Shown: positions 1 to 8,140, counted from the stretch's first letter. The stretch is DNA of 12,760 nucleotides from an uncultured Flavobacteriales bacterium (GCA_903899795.1 CAIUKX010000311.1:1-12760), one strand, 5' to 3'. A program made the numbers and translations. The notes: generated by a model not told the origin, from the letters alone.

Positions 1-2957
1 CCTGGAACTGGGTTTTTGGAGATGGAAAATCATCGGCTTTTCAGGATCCGAATAACACTTACGTTTTTCCGGGAACCTATACACTTTCGTTGAATATTAC
101 AGACCAATACGGTTGTACAGACGATACTGTGCTGGTGGATTATCTTACTATTTTAGGTCCGCAAGGAACATTGACTTCAACTGTTGTTGGTGATTTATGT
201 TTACATCAATACCAATTTAACGCAACGAATTTAACATTTGTTGATTCCATCGTTTGGGATATGAACGATGGTGATTCTTTGTATGATTCCTTGTCATTTA
301 CACATACTTTTGCGGTGGGTTCTTACATTCCTACCGGAACTTTGATCGATTCACTGGGTTGTGAGGTAACATATCCGATGACTGCTGTGGTTGTGCCTTT
401 GATAGTATTTTCCGCTAATGCCGGTCCCGATCAATCTTTTTGCGGAAATTCAGCAACAATGGCTGGTAACGTAGACCCAAATGGTTCGGGTGTTTGGACA
501 GTGATAGGTGGAAGTGGCACTTTTGCCGATTCCAGTCTCGCGTCGACCGTCGTCACGGGCTTAGGCATAGGTACCAATACATTTGTGTGGACGGTCACTG
601 ATGCCTGCGATACAATTTCTGATACAATGTTAATTACGATTACCGATGTGTCAACAGTTCCAAATGCAGGACCGGATCAATTTTTATGTGCAGCTACCAC
701 GACTTTGGTTGGAAACACTGCGGTAGTTGGAGTGGGTACTTGGTCACTTGTTAGTGGAACAGGGACAATTACAAGTCCGTCTAATCCTACAACTGGTATA
801 ACCGGAATGGGGGCTGGTGTCAATACATTCATTTGGACGATTGCTAATGTTTGTTCGACTGTTTCAGATACGGTTGCTGTCACGGTTGAAACAATACCGA
901 CTCCAGCCAATGCCGGTCCTGATCAGGCAATTTGTACTGCAAATGCTACCTTAGCCGGAAACATTCCTATCAGTGGAAATGGTGTCTGGACACTATTCAG
1001 TGGTTCAGCTGTTATCGCAAATGTTACAAATCCACTTTCCACAGTTAGTGGTTTAGGTGTAGGAGCGAATGTATTGGTTTGGACGATATCTAATTCCTGT
1101 GGTACAACTTCCGACTCTGTAACAATAACAGTGGTAAATGCTCCGACAACTGCTGTTGCAGGTGCGGATATTATTACCTGTCTGACAAATGCAACACTTA
1201 CAGGAAATCAACCGACGATTGGAAATGGAATCTGGACATTGATTAGCGGAACTGGAACGATAACAACAGCCACAGATTCAATTACAACGGTTACAGGATT
1301 AAGTGTTGGTCCAAATGTATTTCAATGGGGAATCAGTTCGTTGTGCGGTAACTCGACAGATCAAATGACTATTACCATTGAAACGACCCCAACCATAGCA
1401 AATGCTGGACCTGATGATACGATTTGTGGAAACAATGGCACATTGGCTGGAAATGTCGCCGCAGTCGGAACTGGAACCTGGACATTGATCAGTGGATCAG
1501 GGACAATTACCAACCCAAATTCACCGACGTCTACTGTTACAGGATTAAGTTTTGGACCCAATGTCTTCCAATGGTCGATTGTCAATTCATGTGACTCAAC
1601 CTCGGACCAAGTAACAATAACAGCTGTAGTTTCTCCGTTAATTGCACATGTCGGACCTGACCAAACACTGTGTCAGGGATCAACAGCCAATATTGCAGGA
1701 AATAATGCTTTGGGCTATGCCGCCACTTGGACACTGATTTCAGGAACCGGGACTATAACAACTCCAACGGATTCAATAACTACAGTCACCGCTTTGGGGC
1801 TTGGTCAAAATACATTAATTTGGACTATATCCAATGTGTGTAGCACCAATTCAGATCAAATGACTATCACCATTGAAACCACTCCAACAATAGCCGCTGC
1901 AGGTCCGGATCAAGTAGCTTGTGGTCCGACTGTAACGTTAGCTGCGACACCTGCAGCAATTGGAACAGGACTTTGGACACTCATCAGTGGTTCAGGAACG
2001 ATTACCAGTCCGAATTCGCCCACATCTACGATTACAAATTTAGGAATGGGAGTTAATGTGTTTCAATGGACAGTTAGTAATTCATGTGCTACAACTGCCG
2101 ATCAGGTTATCATTACCCAATTCCAGCCAGCTACTGTTGCACAGGCAGGGCCAGATCAACATATTTGTGGCTTGAATAGTACGACGACTAATTTGGCCGG
2201 TAACACTCCTTTGGTTGGAAATGGATTTTGGACACTCTTTAGTGGAGCAGGAGGTATCGTTGATCCTACAGATCCAGGGACATCTGTTACAGGATTAGGT
2301 CAAGGGCAAAATGTATTTCAATGGACAGTAGCCAATGGTTGTGGAAGTATATTTGATCAGGTTGTTATTTTTATTGAAACAACAGCTGTGACTGCTGCAA
2401 CAGGTCCAGACAGCGTTTTTTGTGGAGGAACTGGTATTTTAGCAGGAAATTCACCTGGAAATTCGATAGGAACCTGGACACTTATCAGCGGATCAGGATC
2501 AATCAATACAGTCTCTGATTCAACATCTGGTGTTAGTAATTTAGGAGTAGGTGACAATGTATTTGAATGGACGATCAGTAATTCGTGTGGAAGTACTTCG
2601 GCACAAATGACGATCACCAATTCAGGAGCTTGTCCGAATTTGGACAGTATTGCCGACATTTTGTATTTCTATGTACCCAATACATTTACCTTGAATGACG
2701 ATGGTATTAATGATGAGTTTTTACCTCAATTTACACAAGGGTATGATCCGCAGCAATATACTATGTATATTTTTGACAGGTGGGGAGAACTTATTTTTGA
2801 ATCACACGATGCCAATGTAGGATGGAAAGGAACCTATGGTACCGACGACAAAAAAGTCACGGTTCAAGATGGCGTTTATACGTGGAAAATAATCTTTGTC
2901 GAGAAAGTAAATAAAAAACAGCATGTCGTCGTTGGTCACGTCAATATGTTGAGGTAA
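1..2957 (+). CDS. Secreted multi-repeat surface protein with T9SS type-B (CHU_C) C-terminal domain, 5' end missing
   Basis: The reading frame is open to the left edge (first full codon at base 3), so this is the C-terminal ~984 residues of a larger protein; the TTG at 90 is not a credible start. Bases 3-125 encode the end of a PKD-type domain (WNWVFGDG, then DPNNTYVFPGTY). A degenerate second PKD-like unit follows at about 190-380. Nine tandem modules of ~82 residues (417-2624) each begin near AGPDQxxC and carry WTLISGSGT-like, NVFxWTISNSC and TIT motifs. The last ~97 residues (from ~2664) match the gliding-motility/CHU_C family: YVPNTFTLNDDGIND, then IFDRWGELIFES, GWKG and DGVYTWKI. In known members this domain directs secretion through the type IX system and surface attachment. 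The protein is rich in Thr, Ser, Gly and Val and has few charged residues, as expected for extracellular beta-sandwich arrays. Adhesion or matrix function is inferred. No clear terminator follows the stop. Confidence 0.93.
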   Translation, partial: WNWVFGDGKSSAFQDPNNTYVFPGTYTLSLNITDQYGCTDDTVLVDYLTILGPQGTLTSTVVGDLCLHQYQFNATNLTFVDSIVWDMNDGDSLYDSLSFTHTFAVGSYIPTGTLIDSLGCEVTYPMTAVVVPLIVFSANAGPDQSFCGNSATMAGNVDPNGSGVWTVIGGSGTFADSSLASTVVTGLGIGTNTFVWTVTDACDTISDTMLITITDVSTVPNAGPDQFLCAATTTLVGNTAVVGVGTWSLVSGTGTITSPSNPTTGITGMGAGVNTFIWTIANVCSTVSDTVAVTVETIPTPANAGPDQAICTANATLAGNIPISGNGVWTLFSGSAVIANVTNPLSTVSGLGVGANVLVWTISNSCGTTSDSVTITVVNAPTTAVAGADIITCLTNATLTGNQPTIGNGIWTLISGTGTITTATDSITTVTGLSVGPNVFQWGISSLCGNSTDQMTITIETTPTIANAGPDDTICGNNGTLAGNVAAVGTGTWTLISGSGTITNPNSPTSTVTGLSFGPNVFQWSIVNSCDSTSDQVTITAVVSPLIAHVGPDQTLCQGSTANIAGNNALGYAATWTLISGTGTITTPTDSITTVTALGLGQNTLIWTISNVCSTNSDQMTITIETTPTIAAAGPDQVACGPTVTLAATPAAIGTGLWTLISGSGTITSPNSPTSTITNLGMGVNVFQWTVSNSCATTADQVIITQFQPATVAQAGPDQHICGLNSTTTNLAGNTPLVGNGFWTLFSGAGGIVDPTDPGTSVTGLGQGQNVFQWTVANGCGSIFDQVVIFIETTAVTAATGPDSVFCGGTGILAGNSPGNSIGTWTLISGSGSINTVSDSTSGVSNLGVGDNVFEWTISNSCGSTSAQMTITNSGACPNLDSIADILYFYVPNTFTLNDDGINDEFLPQFTQGYDPQQYTMYIFDRWGELIFESHDANVGWKGTYGTDDKKVTVQDGVYTWKIIFVEKVNKKQHVVVGHVNMLR
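417..2624 (+). repeat. Nine in-frame tandem repeats, period 246 nt (82 aa)
   Basis: Repeat units begin at 417, 663, 909, 1155, 1401, 1647, 1896, 2142 and 2397, so spacing is 246 nt except 249, 255 and the last unit. Each unit encodes an AGPDQ-like opening, a first Cys about eight residues in, an AGN motif, a WTLxSGxGxI strand, a GLGxGxNxFxWT strand, a second Cys in N(S/V)C, and a closing TIT strand. The units have diverged in sequence but kept their length. Even-numbered units (2, 4, 6, 8) end in an ET(T/I) linker and odd ones do not. This suggests growth by duplication of two-unit blocks. The fold is probably immunoglobulin- or PKD-like; this is inferred from the strand pattern only. Confidence 0.93.
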
Positions 2958-2992
2958 ATCTTGAAAACTAGCTGCTGAATAATTCTGTATTT

Positions 2993-3020
2993 ATTTCGAA
3001 AAAATTAATTCATTTCGAAT
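2993..3020. promoter_or_regulatory. Possible operator: two palindromic TTCGAA sites
   Basis: ATTTCGAA occurs at 2993-3000 and again at 3012-3019, 19 bases apart, and each copy contains the palindrome TTCGAA. The pair lies just upstream of the promoter box of the SPFH gene. Two similar half-turn-spaced sites could bind a dimeric regulator. In AT-rich DNA this may also be chance. Confidence 0.22.
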
Positions 3021-3022
3021 GG

Positions 3023-3048
3023 TTGATTTCCTACAAATGGTATATTTG
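3023..3048 (+). promoter_or_regulatory. Bacteroidota-type promoter for the SPFH gene
   Basis: TATATTTG at 3041-3048 matches the -7 consensus TAnnTTTG used by the Bacteroidota primary sigma factor. The nearest upstream TTG (3023-3025) is only 15 bases away, shorter than the usual ~19, so the -33 element is weak. The predicted leader is about 30 bases and has no Shine-Dalgarno sequence. Confidence 0.5.
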
Positions 3049-3083
3049 TTTCAGTATAAATTAACCAGATTAATCATTATATT

Positions 3084-5045
3084 ATGGCACAGTTATTTCA
3101 ACATTATTGGTGGGCTTTATTAATTCTATTAGCCCTTGTTTTCTACAAATTTGTATTACGCTTTTTCTTTGGGATGGTTATCGTGCCAGAAGATAAGGTA
3201 GGACTGGTCACCAAGAAATTTGTGCTGTTCGGTGAGCACAAGGAATTGCCCGATGGTAGAATTATTGCCACATTAGGAGAGGCAGGTTTTCAAGCCAAAA
3301 CATTAGCACCGGGACTTTATTTCTGGAAATGGATTTGGCAGTATGAAATCACTTTCGAAAACTTTACAATCATTCCCGAAGGAAAAATAGGATTGGTATT
3401 GGCAAAAGACGGTATGGAAATACCTACCGGAAATATTCTAGGTCTGCGCGTAGAATGTGATAATTTTCAGGATGCTGAAAAGTTCTTGGTCAATGGCGGA
3501 CAAAGAGGACGTCAAACCAACTACATTACCGCGGGTTCATATCGTGTCAACACGATGCTTTTTCAAATTTCGATCACAGAGATGGTTCGAATTCAGGAAA
3601 GTATGGTTGGGATTGTAACAACACTTGATGGTCAGCCGATTGAAGCCGGAAATATTGCCGGAAAATTAGTCGAAGGGCATAACAATTTTCAGGATTTTGA
3701 TAAATTTATTCTTAACGGAGGAAACAGAGGTTTGCAGCCACAGGTTATTCTGGCAGGTTCTTACAACTTAAATCCATGGGCTATACAAATGGAACAAACA
3801 CCAATGACTGAAATTCCAATCGGATATGTTGGAGTTGTTATTTCGTACATTGGACAAGAGGGGCATGATTTGACCGGTTCGGAATTTAAACATGGTAATA
3901 TTGTTGAGAAAGGATATAAAGGTGTATGGTTGGAACCACTCGGACCGGGTAAATATCCGATCAATAAATACATTATGAAAGTGGAATTGGTGCCAACGAC
4001 TAATCTTGTATTGAACTGGGCAAATGCCAGCAGCGAGGCGCATAATTTGGATAAAAATCTATCAACGATTACTGTTCGTTCCAAAGATGGTTTCCCTTTC
4101 AATCTGGATGTTTCTCAAATTATCAATGTACCAACAACAGAGGCTCCAAAAGTAATCGCACGTTTTGGAAATATGATCAATTTGGTTTCTCAGGTATTGG
4201 AACCGACCATTGGTAACTATTTTAGAAACTCAGCGCAGGACAGTGATGTAATTGCTTTCTTGAGTACCCGTAAAGAACGACAAGATTCAGCGAAGTTTCA
4301 CATCAAAAAAGTATTGGATGAGTACAACGTAAATGCTGTCGATACATTGATTGGTGATATTACGCCTCCGGAATCTTTGATGAAAACGCTGACAGATCGT
4401 AAAATTGCTGAAGAACAAAAAGTAACGTACGATACACAGAAACAAGCGCAGGAAACCCGTCAAGGGATGGAGAAAGAAACAGCAATTGCGGACATGCAGA
4501 AAGAAATCGTTTCCGCTCAACAAAGTGTTGAAATTGCAGAGAGAACAGCAAGTACTGCGGTTAAGAAATCGGAAGGTGAGGCTGCAAGTGTGAAGTTGGC
4601 TGTAAGTGCTGAAGCAGAGGCAACGAAAATGAGAGCTCAGGCAGAAGCAATTGCGACCAAAGCAAGAGCAGAAGCCGAATCATCGGCAGTTAAATTGAGA
4701 GCAGCAGCCGAAGCGGAACGTATTTCATTGACAGGTAATGCCGAAGCGGAGAAAATACTTGCAATTGGAAAATCAACTGCTGAGTCGTACGAATTAAGTG
4801 TAAAAGCATTAGGAAACGAAAACTTTACCCGTTATAAAATTACAGAAGAATTGGCGAAAGGACACATCAAATTGATTCCGGATATCTTGATAGGAGGAGG
4901 TTCTGATAAAAATGGAGGTTCAGCCTTGGATGGTTTATTAGGTTTGAAACTCATGGAAATGATGGATCCGAAGCTGAAAGGTGAGTCGGATAAAAACACG
5001 AAAGGAAACAAAGGTAAAACGGAAGATTCCGCCGAGAAAGAATAA
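3084..5045 (+). CDS. SPFH/band-7 (flotillin-like) membrane protein with four N-terminal modules
   Basis: This 653-residue protein has an N-terminal membrane helix (about residues 8-32). Four related beta-type modules follow, opening at IVPEDKVGLV (33), IIPEGKIGLV (96), RIQESMVGIV (169) and EIPIGYVGVV (243). Each closes with a GxY motif (75-79, 149-153, 223-227, 287-291). Modules 2 and 3 share an insert, NFQDxxxFxxNGGxRGxQ. An SPFH core (about 300-440) comes next, then an Ala/Glu/Lys-rich coiled coil (about 440-565) with AEAEA-type heptads, and a charged, Lys/Asp/Gly-rich tail. Family members form large ring- or cage-like membrane assemblies that organise membrane microdomains. No NfeD partner, common next to bacterial flotillins, is present in the window. 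ATG at 3084 is the natural start, placed just before the hydrophobic helix. The gene appears to be monocistronic, with its own promoter and a terminator at 5076. SPFH membership is firm; the cellular role is unknown. Confidence 0.9.
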   Translation: MAQLFQHYWWALLILLALVFYKFVLRFFFGMVIVPEDKVGLVTKKFVLFGEHKELPDGRIIATLGEAGFQAKTLAPGLYFWKWIWQYEITFENFTIIPEGKIGLVLAKDGMEIPTGNILGLRVECDNFQDAEKFLVNGGQRGRQTNYITAGSYRVNTMLFQISITEMVRIQESMVGIVTTLDGQPIEAGNIAGKLVEGHNNFQDFDKFILNGGNRGLQPQVILAGSYNLNPWAIQMEQTPMTEIPIGYVGVVISYIGQEGHDLTGSEFKHGNIVEKGYKGVWLEPLGPGKYPINKYIMKVELVPTTNLVLNWANASSEAHNLDKNLSTITVRSKDGFPFNLDVSQIINVPTTEAPKVIARFGNMINLVSQVLEPTIGNYFRNSAQDSDVIAFLSTRKERQDSAKFHIKKVLDEYNVNAVDTLIGDITPPESLMKTLTDRKIAEEQKVTYDTQKQAQETRQGMEKETAIADMQKEIVSAQQSVEIAERTASTAVKKSEGEAASVKLAVSAEAEATKMRAQAEAIATKARAEAESSAVKLRAAAEAERISLTGNAEAEKILAIGKSTAESYELSVKALGNENFTRYKITEELAKGHIKLIPDILIGGGSDKNGGSALDGLLGLKLMEMMDPKLKGESDKNTKGNKGKTEDSAEKE

Positions 5046-5075
5046 CAAGATCATAGATATGGATTCAAAATAGAT

Positions 5076-5113
5076 CAACCTTATGGGATTTATTCTCATA
5101 AGGTTGTATCTTT
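5076..5113 (+). terminator. Intrinsic-type terminator of the SPFH gene
   Basis: CAACCTTATG (5076-5085) and CATAAGGTTG (5097-5106) are perfect inverse complements. Three inner pairs (one G-U) extend the stem to 13 bp with a five-base loop, TTTAT. A moderately T-rich tail, TATCTTT, follows immediately. The hairpin sits 30 bases after the SPFH stop codon. Confidence 0.75.
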
Positions 5114-5114
5114 G
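5107..5114 (+). promoter_or_regulatory. -7 promoter box of the miaE operon
   Basis: TATCTTTG fits TAnnTTTG exactly. It begins on the base after the terminator stem, so the tail of one transcript signal is the promoter of the next. No good -33 element is visible; that region is occupied by the hairpin arm. Transcription would start near 5118-5120, leaving only about 7-9 bases before the ATG at 5127. The box also argues against the in-frame TTG at 5112 as start codon. Confidence 0.55.
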
Positions 5115-5126
5115 CAAAAAGAATTT

Positions 5127-5708
5127 ATGCTAGGATTAAAACTTGCAACTGATCCGCGATGGGTGAATATCGTAGAATCAAATATCGAAGAGATCTTAAC
5201 AGATCACGCTTGGTGCGAGCAAAAAGCAGCTACCAATTGCATCACAATTATCATCAATAATTCAGAGAAACCACAATTGGTTACCGACCTTTTGGCGATT
5301 GCGAAAGAGGAAATTGAACACTTTGAAATGGTGCATGCCTTGATCTTAAAACGTGGATTGACTTTCGGTAGAGAGCGAAAAGATTCTTACGTGAATGAAC
5401 TCGTTCAATTCATGAAAAAAGGAGCCACTCGTGAAGTCGCTTTGGTAGATCGTTTACTTTTTTCAGCCATGATTGAGGCAAGAAGCTGCGAGCGCTTTAA
5501 AGTACTTTCGGAAAACATTGAAGATCCGGAATTGGCAAAGTTCTACCGAGATTTAATGATTAGTGAAGCAGGTCACTACACAACTTTCATTGGTTTTGCT
5601 AGAAAATATGGTGAAGGAATCGATGTTGATAAGCGTTGGAAAGAATGGTTGGAATATGAATCGAAAGTAATCGCTAATTACGGAAAACAAGAAACCATTC
5701 ACGGTTAA
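5127..5708 (+). CDS. miaE: tRNA-(ms2io6A37) hydroxylase MiaE
   Basis: This is an O2-dependent di-iron monooxygenase that hydroxylates the isopentenyl group of 2-methylthio-N6-isopentenyladenosine at position 37 of tRNAs reading U-starting codons. The 193-residue product has a ferritin-like four-helix bundle with the expected metal ligands: Glu31 (AWCEQKAA), Glu62 and His65 in EExxH form, Glu117 (IEARSCERF), and Glu147 and His150 (SEAGHYTTF). The opening MLGLKLATDPRWV matches the usual N-terminus of Bacteroidota members as I remember it, which supports ATG 5127 rather than the TTG five codons upstream. It is the first gene of a tight + strand operon: only 15 bases separate its stop from the MBOAT gene. 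No miaA or miaB is in the window. Confidence 0.93.
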   Translation: MLGLKLATDPRWVNIVESNIEEILTDHAWCEQKAATNCITIIINNSEKPQLVTDLLAIAKEEIEHFEMVHALILKRGLTFGRERKDSYVNELVQFMKKGATREVALVDRLLFSAMIEARSCERFKVLSENIEDPELAKFYRDLMISEAGHYTTFIGFARKYGEGIDVDKRWKEWLEYESKVIANYGKQETIHG

Positions 5709-5723
5709 AAGAAATCACTGTCG

Positions 5724-7160
5724 ATGCTTTTTAATTCTCTCCATTTTGCTCTTTTTCTTCCCATAGTGTTCGCACTATACTGGGTTTTTAAAGCTAAAAA
5801 TGTGGGCATCCAAAATGGAATTATCCTTCTAGCTAGTTTGACTTTTTACTTGAATTGGAACTGGCATTTTACAGCGATATTGGTTGGATCGATTCTGTTA
5901 AATTTCGTAGCAGGACTAAAAATTTCAACTGCTGAAGTTCCAAAGACAAAAAAGATTTGGACTTGGCTTGCCATTTCAATCAACTTGGGAATCTTGGTTG
6001 TATTTAAATATTTCGATTTCTTCATTCATTCATTGAAACAGTTATTTGGTGATGCATCCAATCATTCCGTTCTGTATTTCATACTTCCAATCGGACTTTC
6101 ATTTTATACTTTTCGGAATTTAGCCTATATTATCGACGTTTCTCGGGCTAAAATTTCACCCGAAAAAAATATCGTTAACTATGGTGTTTTCGTAAGTTTT
6201 TTTCCTTCATTATTGGCCGGTCCGATTGAAAAAGCTGAACAAATGCTTCCGCAAATTCGATCTGGAAGAAGTTTTGACTATTCCAAAGCAGTCGATGGTT
6301 TAAAGCAAATTTTGTGGGGATTATTTAAGAAATTGGTCATTGCAGATAATTGTGCATCTATAGCGAACGACGTTTTTACACATGCACACACACTTGAAGG
6401 TAATACATTACTATTTGGTGTAGTTGTATTTTCCATTCAGCTATATGCCGATATTTCGGGGTATTCAGATATTGCGATCGGTACCGCCCGATTATTTGGT
6501 TTTGAATTTTCGAAGAATTTCAATTCTCCTTTCTTAAGTGTAAGTTTTACAGATTTTTGGCGGCGATGGCATATTTCTTTTTCATCGTGGTTCACGGATT
6601 ATTTATTGGCTCCTTTGACAAATAAATGGAGCAAATGGGGTAAGAAAGGGATTGTGATGGCTATTTTACTTACTTTTTTGTTGATCGGAATCTGGCACGG
6701 GCCGACGTTGAATTTTCTTATTTTCGGATTGATTCATGGCTTGATCTTATCCTACGAATATTTGACATCCAACTTCAGAAAGAAGATTTTTCGATACCTA
6801 CCGAATTTTTTCAAATTTTTCATTCCGGCACTTTTGACATATCTGTTGATTCTGATCGGTTGGATTTTCTTTCGATCGGAAGATTTCAGTCAAGCAGCGG
6901 ATTATTTTATTCGGCTTTTTACAACTTTCAAATTTAAAGTCCCTGTATTGGCTGATATGAGAATGGTAGCTATGACTTCTTTTTTGTTTCTTTTTTACCT
7001 TTTCATCGAATGGTCAGGAAGAAAAAACAGCAATACTCTCTCCGGTTTGTATGCCGATTACCCGAAAGTATTTCGCTGGTCATTTTATTCTTTACTCATT
7101 TTCCTGATCGGTATGTACATGAACCCAAGTGAAGTTCCTTTTGTTTATTTTAAATTTTAA
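5724..7160 (+). CDS. MBOAT-family O-acyltransferase, AlgI-like
   Basis: This 478-residue polytopic membrane protein has many hydrophobic helices. Family motifs appear in order: GLSFYTFRNLAYIIDV (124-139), FPSLLAGPIEKAEQMLPQI (160-178), FWRRWHISFSSWFTDYL (278-294) with His283, and IWHGPTLNFLIFGLIHG (323-339). The last motif contains the conserved His325 and the putative catalytic His338. The C-terminus, PFVYFKF, resembles the AlgI ending. Known relatives (AlgI, PatA, DltB) move acyl groups across the membrane for O-acetylation of alginate, peptidoglycan or other envelope polymers, usually with an SGNH-fold partner. Such a partner is the next gene, 12 bases downstream. The acceptor is unknown; an exopolysaccharide or surface glycan is the most likely choice. 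ATG 5724 lacks a Shine-Dalgarno sequence, as is normal here. Confidence 0.92.
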   Translation: MLFNSLHFALFLPIVFALYWVFKAKNVGIQNGIILLASLTFYLNWNWHFTAILVGSILLNFVAGLKISTAEVPKTKKIWTWLAISINLGILVVFKYFDFFIHSLKQLFGDASNHSVLYFILPIGLSFYTFRNLAYIIDVSRAKISPEKNIVNYGVFVSFFPSLLAGPIEKAEQMLPQIRSGRSFDYSKAVDGLKQILWGLFKKLVIADNCASIANDVFTHAHTLEGNTLLFGVVVFSIQLYADISGYSDIAIGTARLFGFEFSKNFNSPFLSVSFTDFWRRWHISFSSWFTDYLLAPLTNKWSKWGKKGIVMAILLTFLLIGIWHGPTLNFLIFGLIHGLILSYEYLTSNFRKKIFRYLPNFFKFFIPALLTYLLILIGWIFFRSEDFSQAADYFIRLFTTFKFKVPVLADMRMVAMTSFLFLFYLFIEWSGRKNSNTLSGLYADYPKVFRWSFYSLLIFLIGMYMNPSEVPFVYFKF

Positions 7161-7172
7161 TCGTTTAAAAAA

Positions 7173-8099
7173 ATGAAATTATTTATCAAATCAGTTCTAC
7201 AATTTATTCCGTTTTCAATAGCGGTTTATCTTATTCTGGTTTGTTTTTGGGGAAGTTTTGTTCCACCTGCTTTTTATAAAAATCTGCACACAAAATCATT
7301 GTCGAAAGAGTTTACTGAAAATCGATTGTTTGAAGCAAAACAAACAGCGAATGTGGATATTTTATTTCTGGGAAATTCGCGTAGTTACAGAGGTTTTGAT
7401 CCACGTATTTTTGAAACAAACGGTTTCTCCACTTTTAATTTAGGAACTTCAAATCAATCCTTGCTGCAAACAGAATTGCTAGTGAAACGATATGTAAGTC
7501 GCATTAAACCAGTGATTGTGATTTTTGCAGTTTCACCGGCACAATTCATGTCCGATGGAATAGAGTCTTCTTTGGATCTTGTTGCGAATGAAAGACCGGG
7601 TGTTGATTTGATTCAATTAGCAGTACAACAAAATCAGATTAGCATTTATAATTCCCTGATATTTGGGATGTTTAATAATTCAGTTTCCAATCCCACTGGA
7701 GATTTCAAGCGATTGAAAGGAAATCAGTATGTTTCGGGTGGATACGTACATCTAAAGCTAAAAAATCAAGAGTCAAAATCTGTTGAGAAGATTTCCTTTC
7801 AATTCAATTCGACTCAGTTGAATGCATTCAAAAAAACCGTTGAACTACTTAAGAAGCAAAATATCCGACTCATATTAGTTCAAACGCCCGCTTCAGATGT
7901 CTATAACAAGAGTATTTCCGGACAAAAAAGCTTTGATGATGAAATGAAAAAATGCGGAGAATACATCAACTTTAATCGGAAAATTGAATTGAGCGATGAC
8001 CTTCATTTTTACGATTCTCAACATTTGAACCAACAAGGAGTCAGGCTGTTTAACCGAAAATTGATCGAAATTCTTCTTTCAGGAAAAATTGAGGGATAA
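7173..8099 (+). CDS. Membrane-anchored SGNH-hydrolase-like protein, probable partner of the MBOAT enzyme
   Basis: The 308-residue product begins with an uncleaved signal-anchor helix (about residues 10-32) and then a periplasmic domain. SGNH/GDSL features are visible: FLGNSRSYRG with candidate nucleophile Ser69, an FNLGTSNQS block (Gly91, Asn94), and FYDSQHLNQQG near the end, where Asp281 and His284 form the DxxH of the triad. This arrangement is like AlgJ/AlgX and DltD, which work with an MBOAT protein to transfer acetyl or alanyl groups outside the membrane. Its position 12 bases after the MBOAT stop supports the same job. Sequence between the motifs is not one I recognise as a specific family. 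No strong terminator follows; a 5-bp hairpin at 8099-8114 is too weak to claim. Confidence 0.82.
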   Translation: MKLFIKSVLQFIPFSIAVYLILVCFWGSFVPPAFYKNLHTKSLSKEFTENRLFEAKQTANVDILFLGNSRSYRGFDPRIFETNGFSTFNLGTSNQSLLQTELLVKRYVSRIKPVIVIFAVSPAQFMSDGIESSLDLVANERPGVDLIQLAVQQNQISIYNSLIFGMFNNSVSNPTGDFKRLKGNQYVSGGYVHLKLKNQESKSVEKISFQFNSTQLNAFKKTVELLKKQNIRLILVQTPASDVYNKSISGQKSFDDEMKKCGEYINFNRKIELSDDLHFYDSQHLNQQGVRLFNRKLIEILLSGKIEG

Positions 8100-8140
8100 A
8101 TCATCGTCTTGATTATCATTATTCCAAATCTATAAAGCGA

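Noticed and set aside
677..2659. Open frames on the minus strand inside the repeat protein gene
   Set aside because: They are mirror frames of the repeated Thr/Val/Gly-rich coding sequence, recur with the repeat period and resemble no protein family.
5112..5126. TTG start for miaE five codons upstream
   Set aside because: The TTG lies inside the -7 box TATCTTTG, and family members begin with MLGLKL.
8099..8114. Possible terminator after the SGNH-like gene (AATCA/TGATT)
   Set aside because: It is a five-pair AT-rich stem without a T tract.
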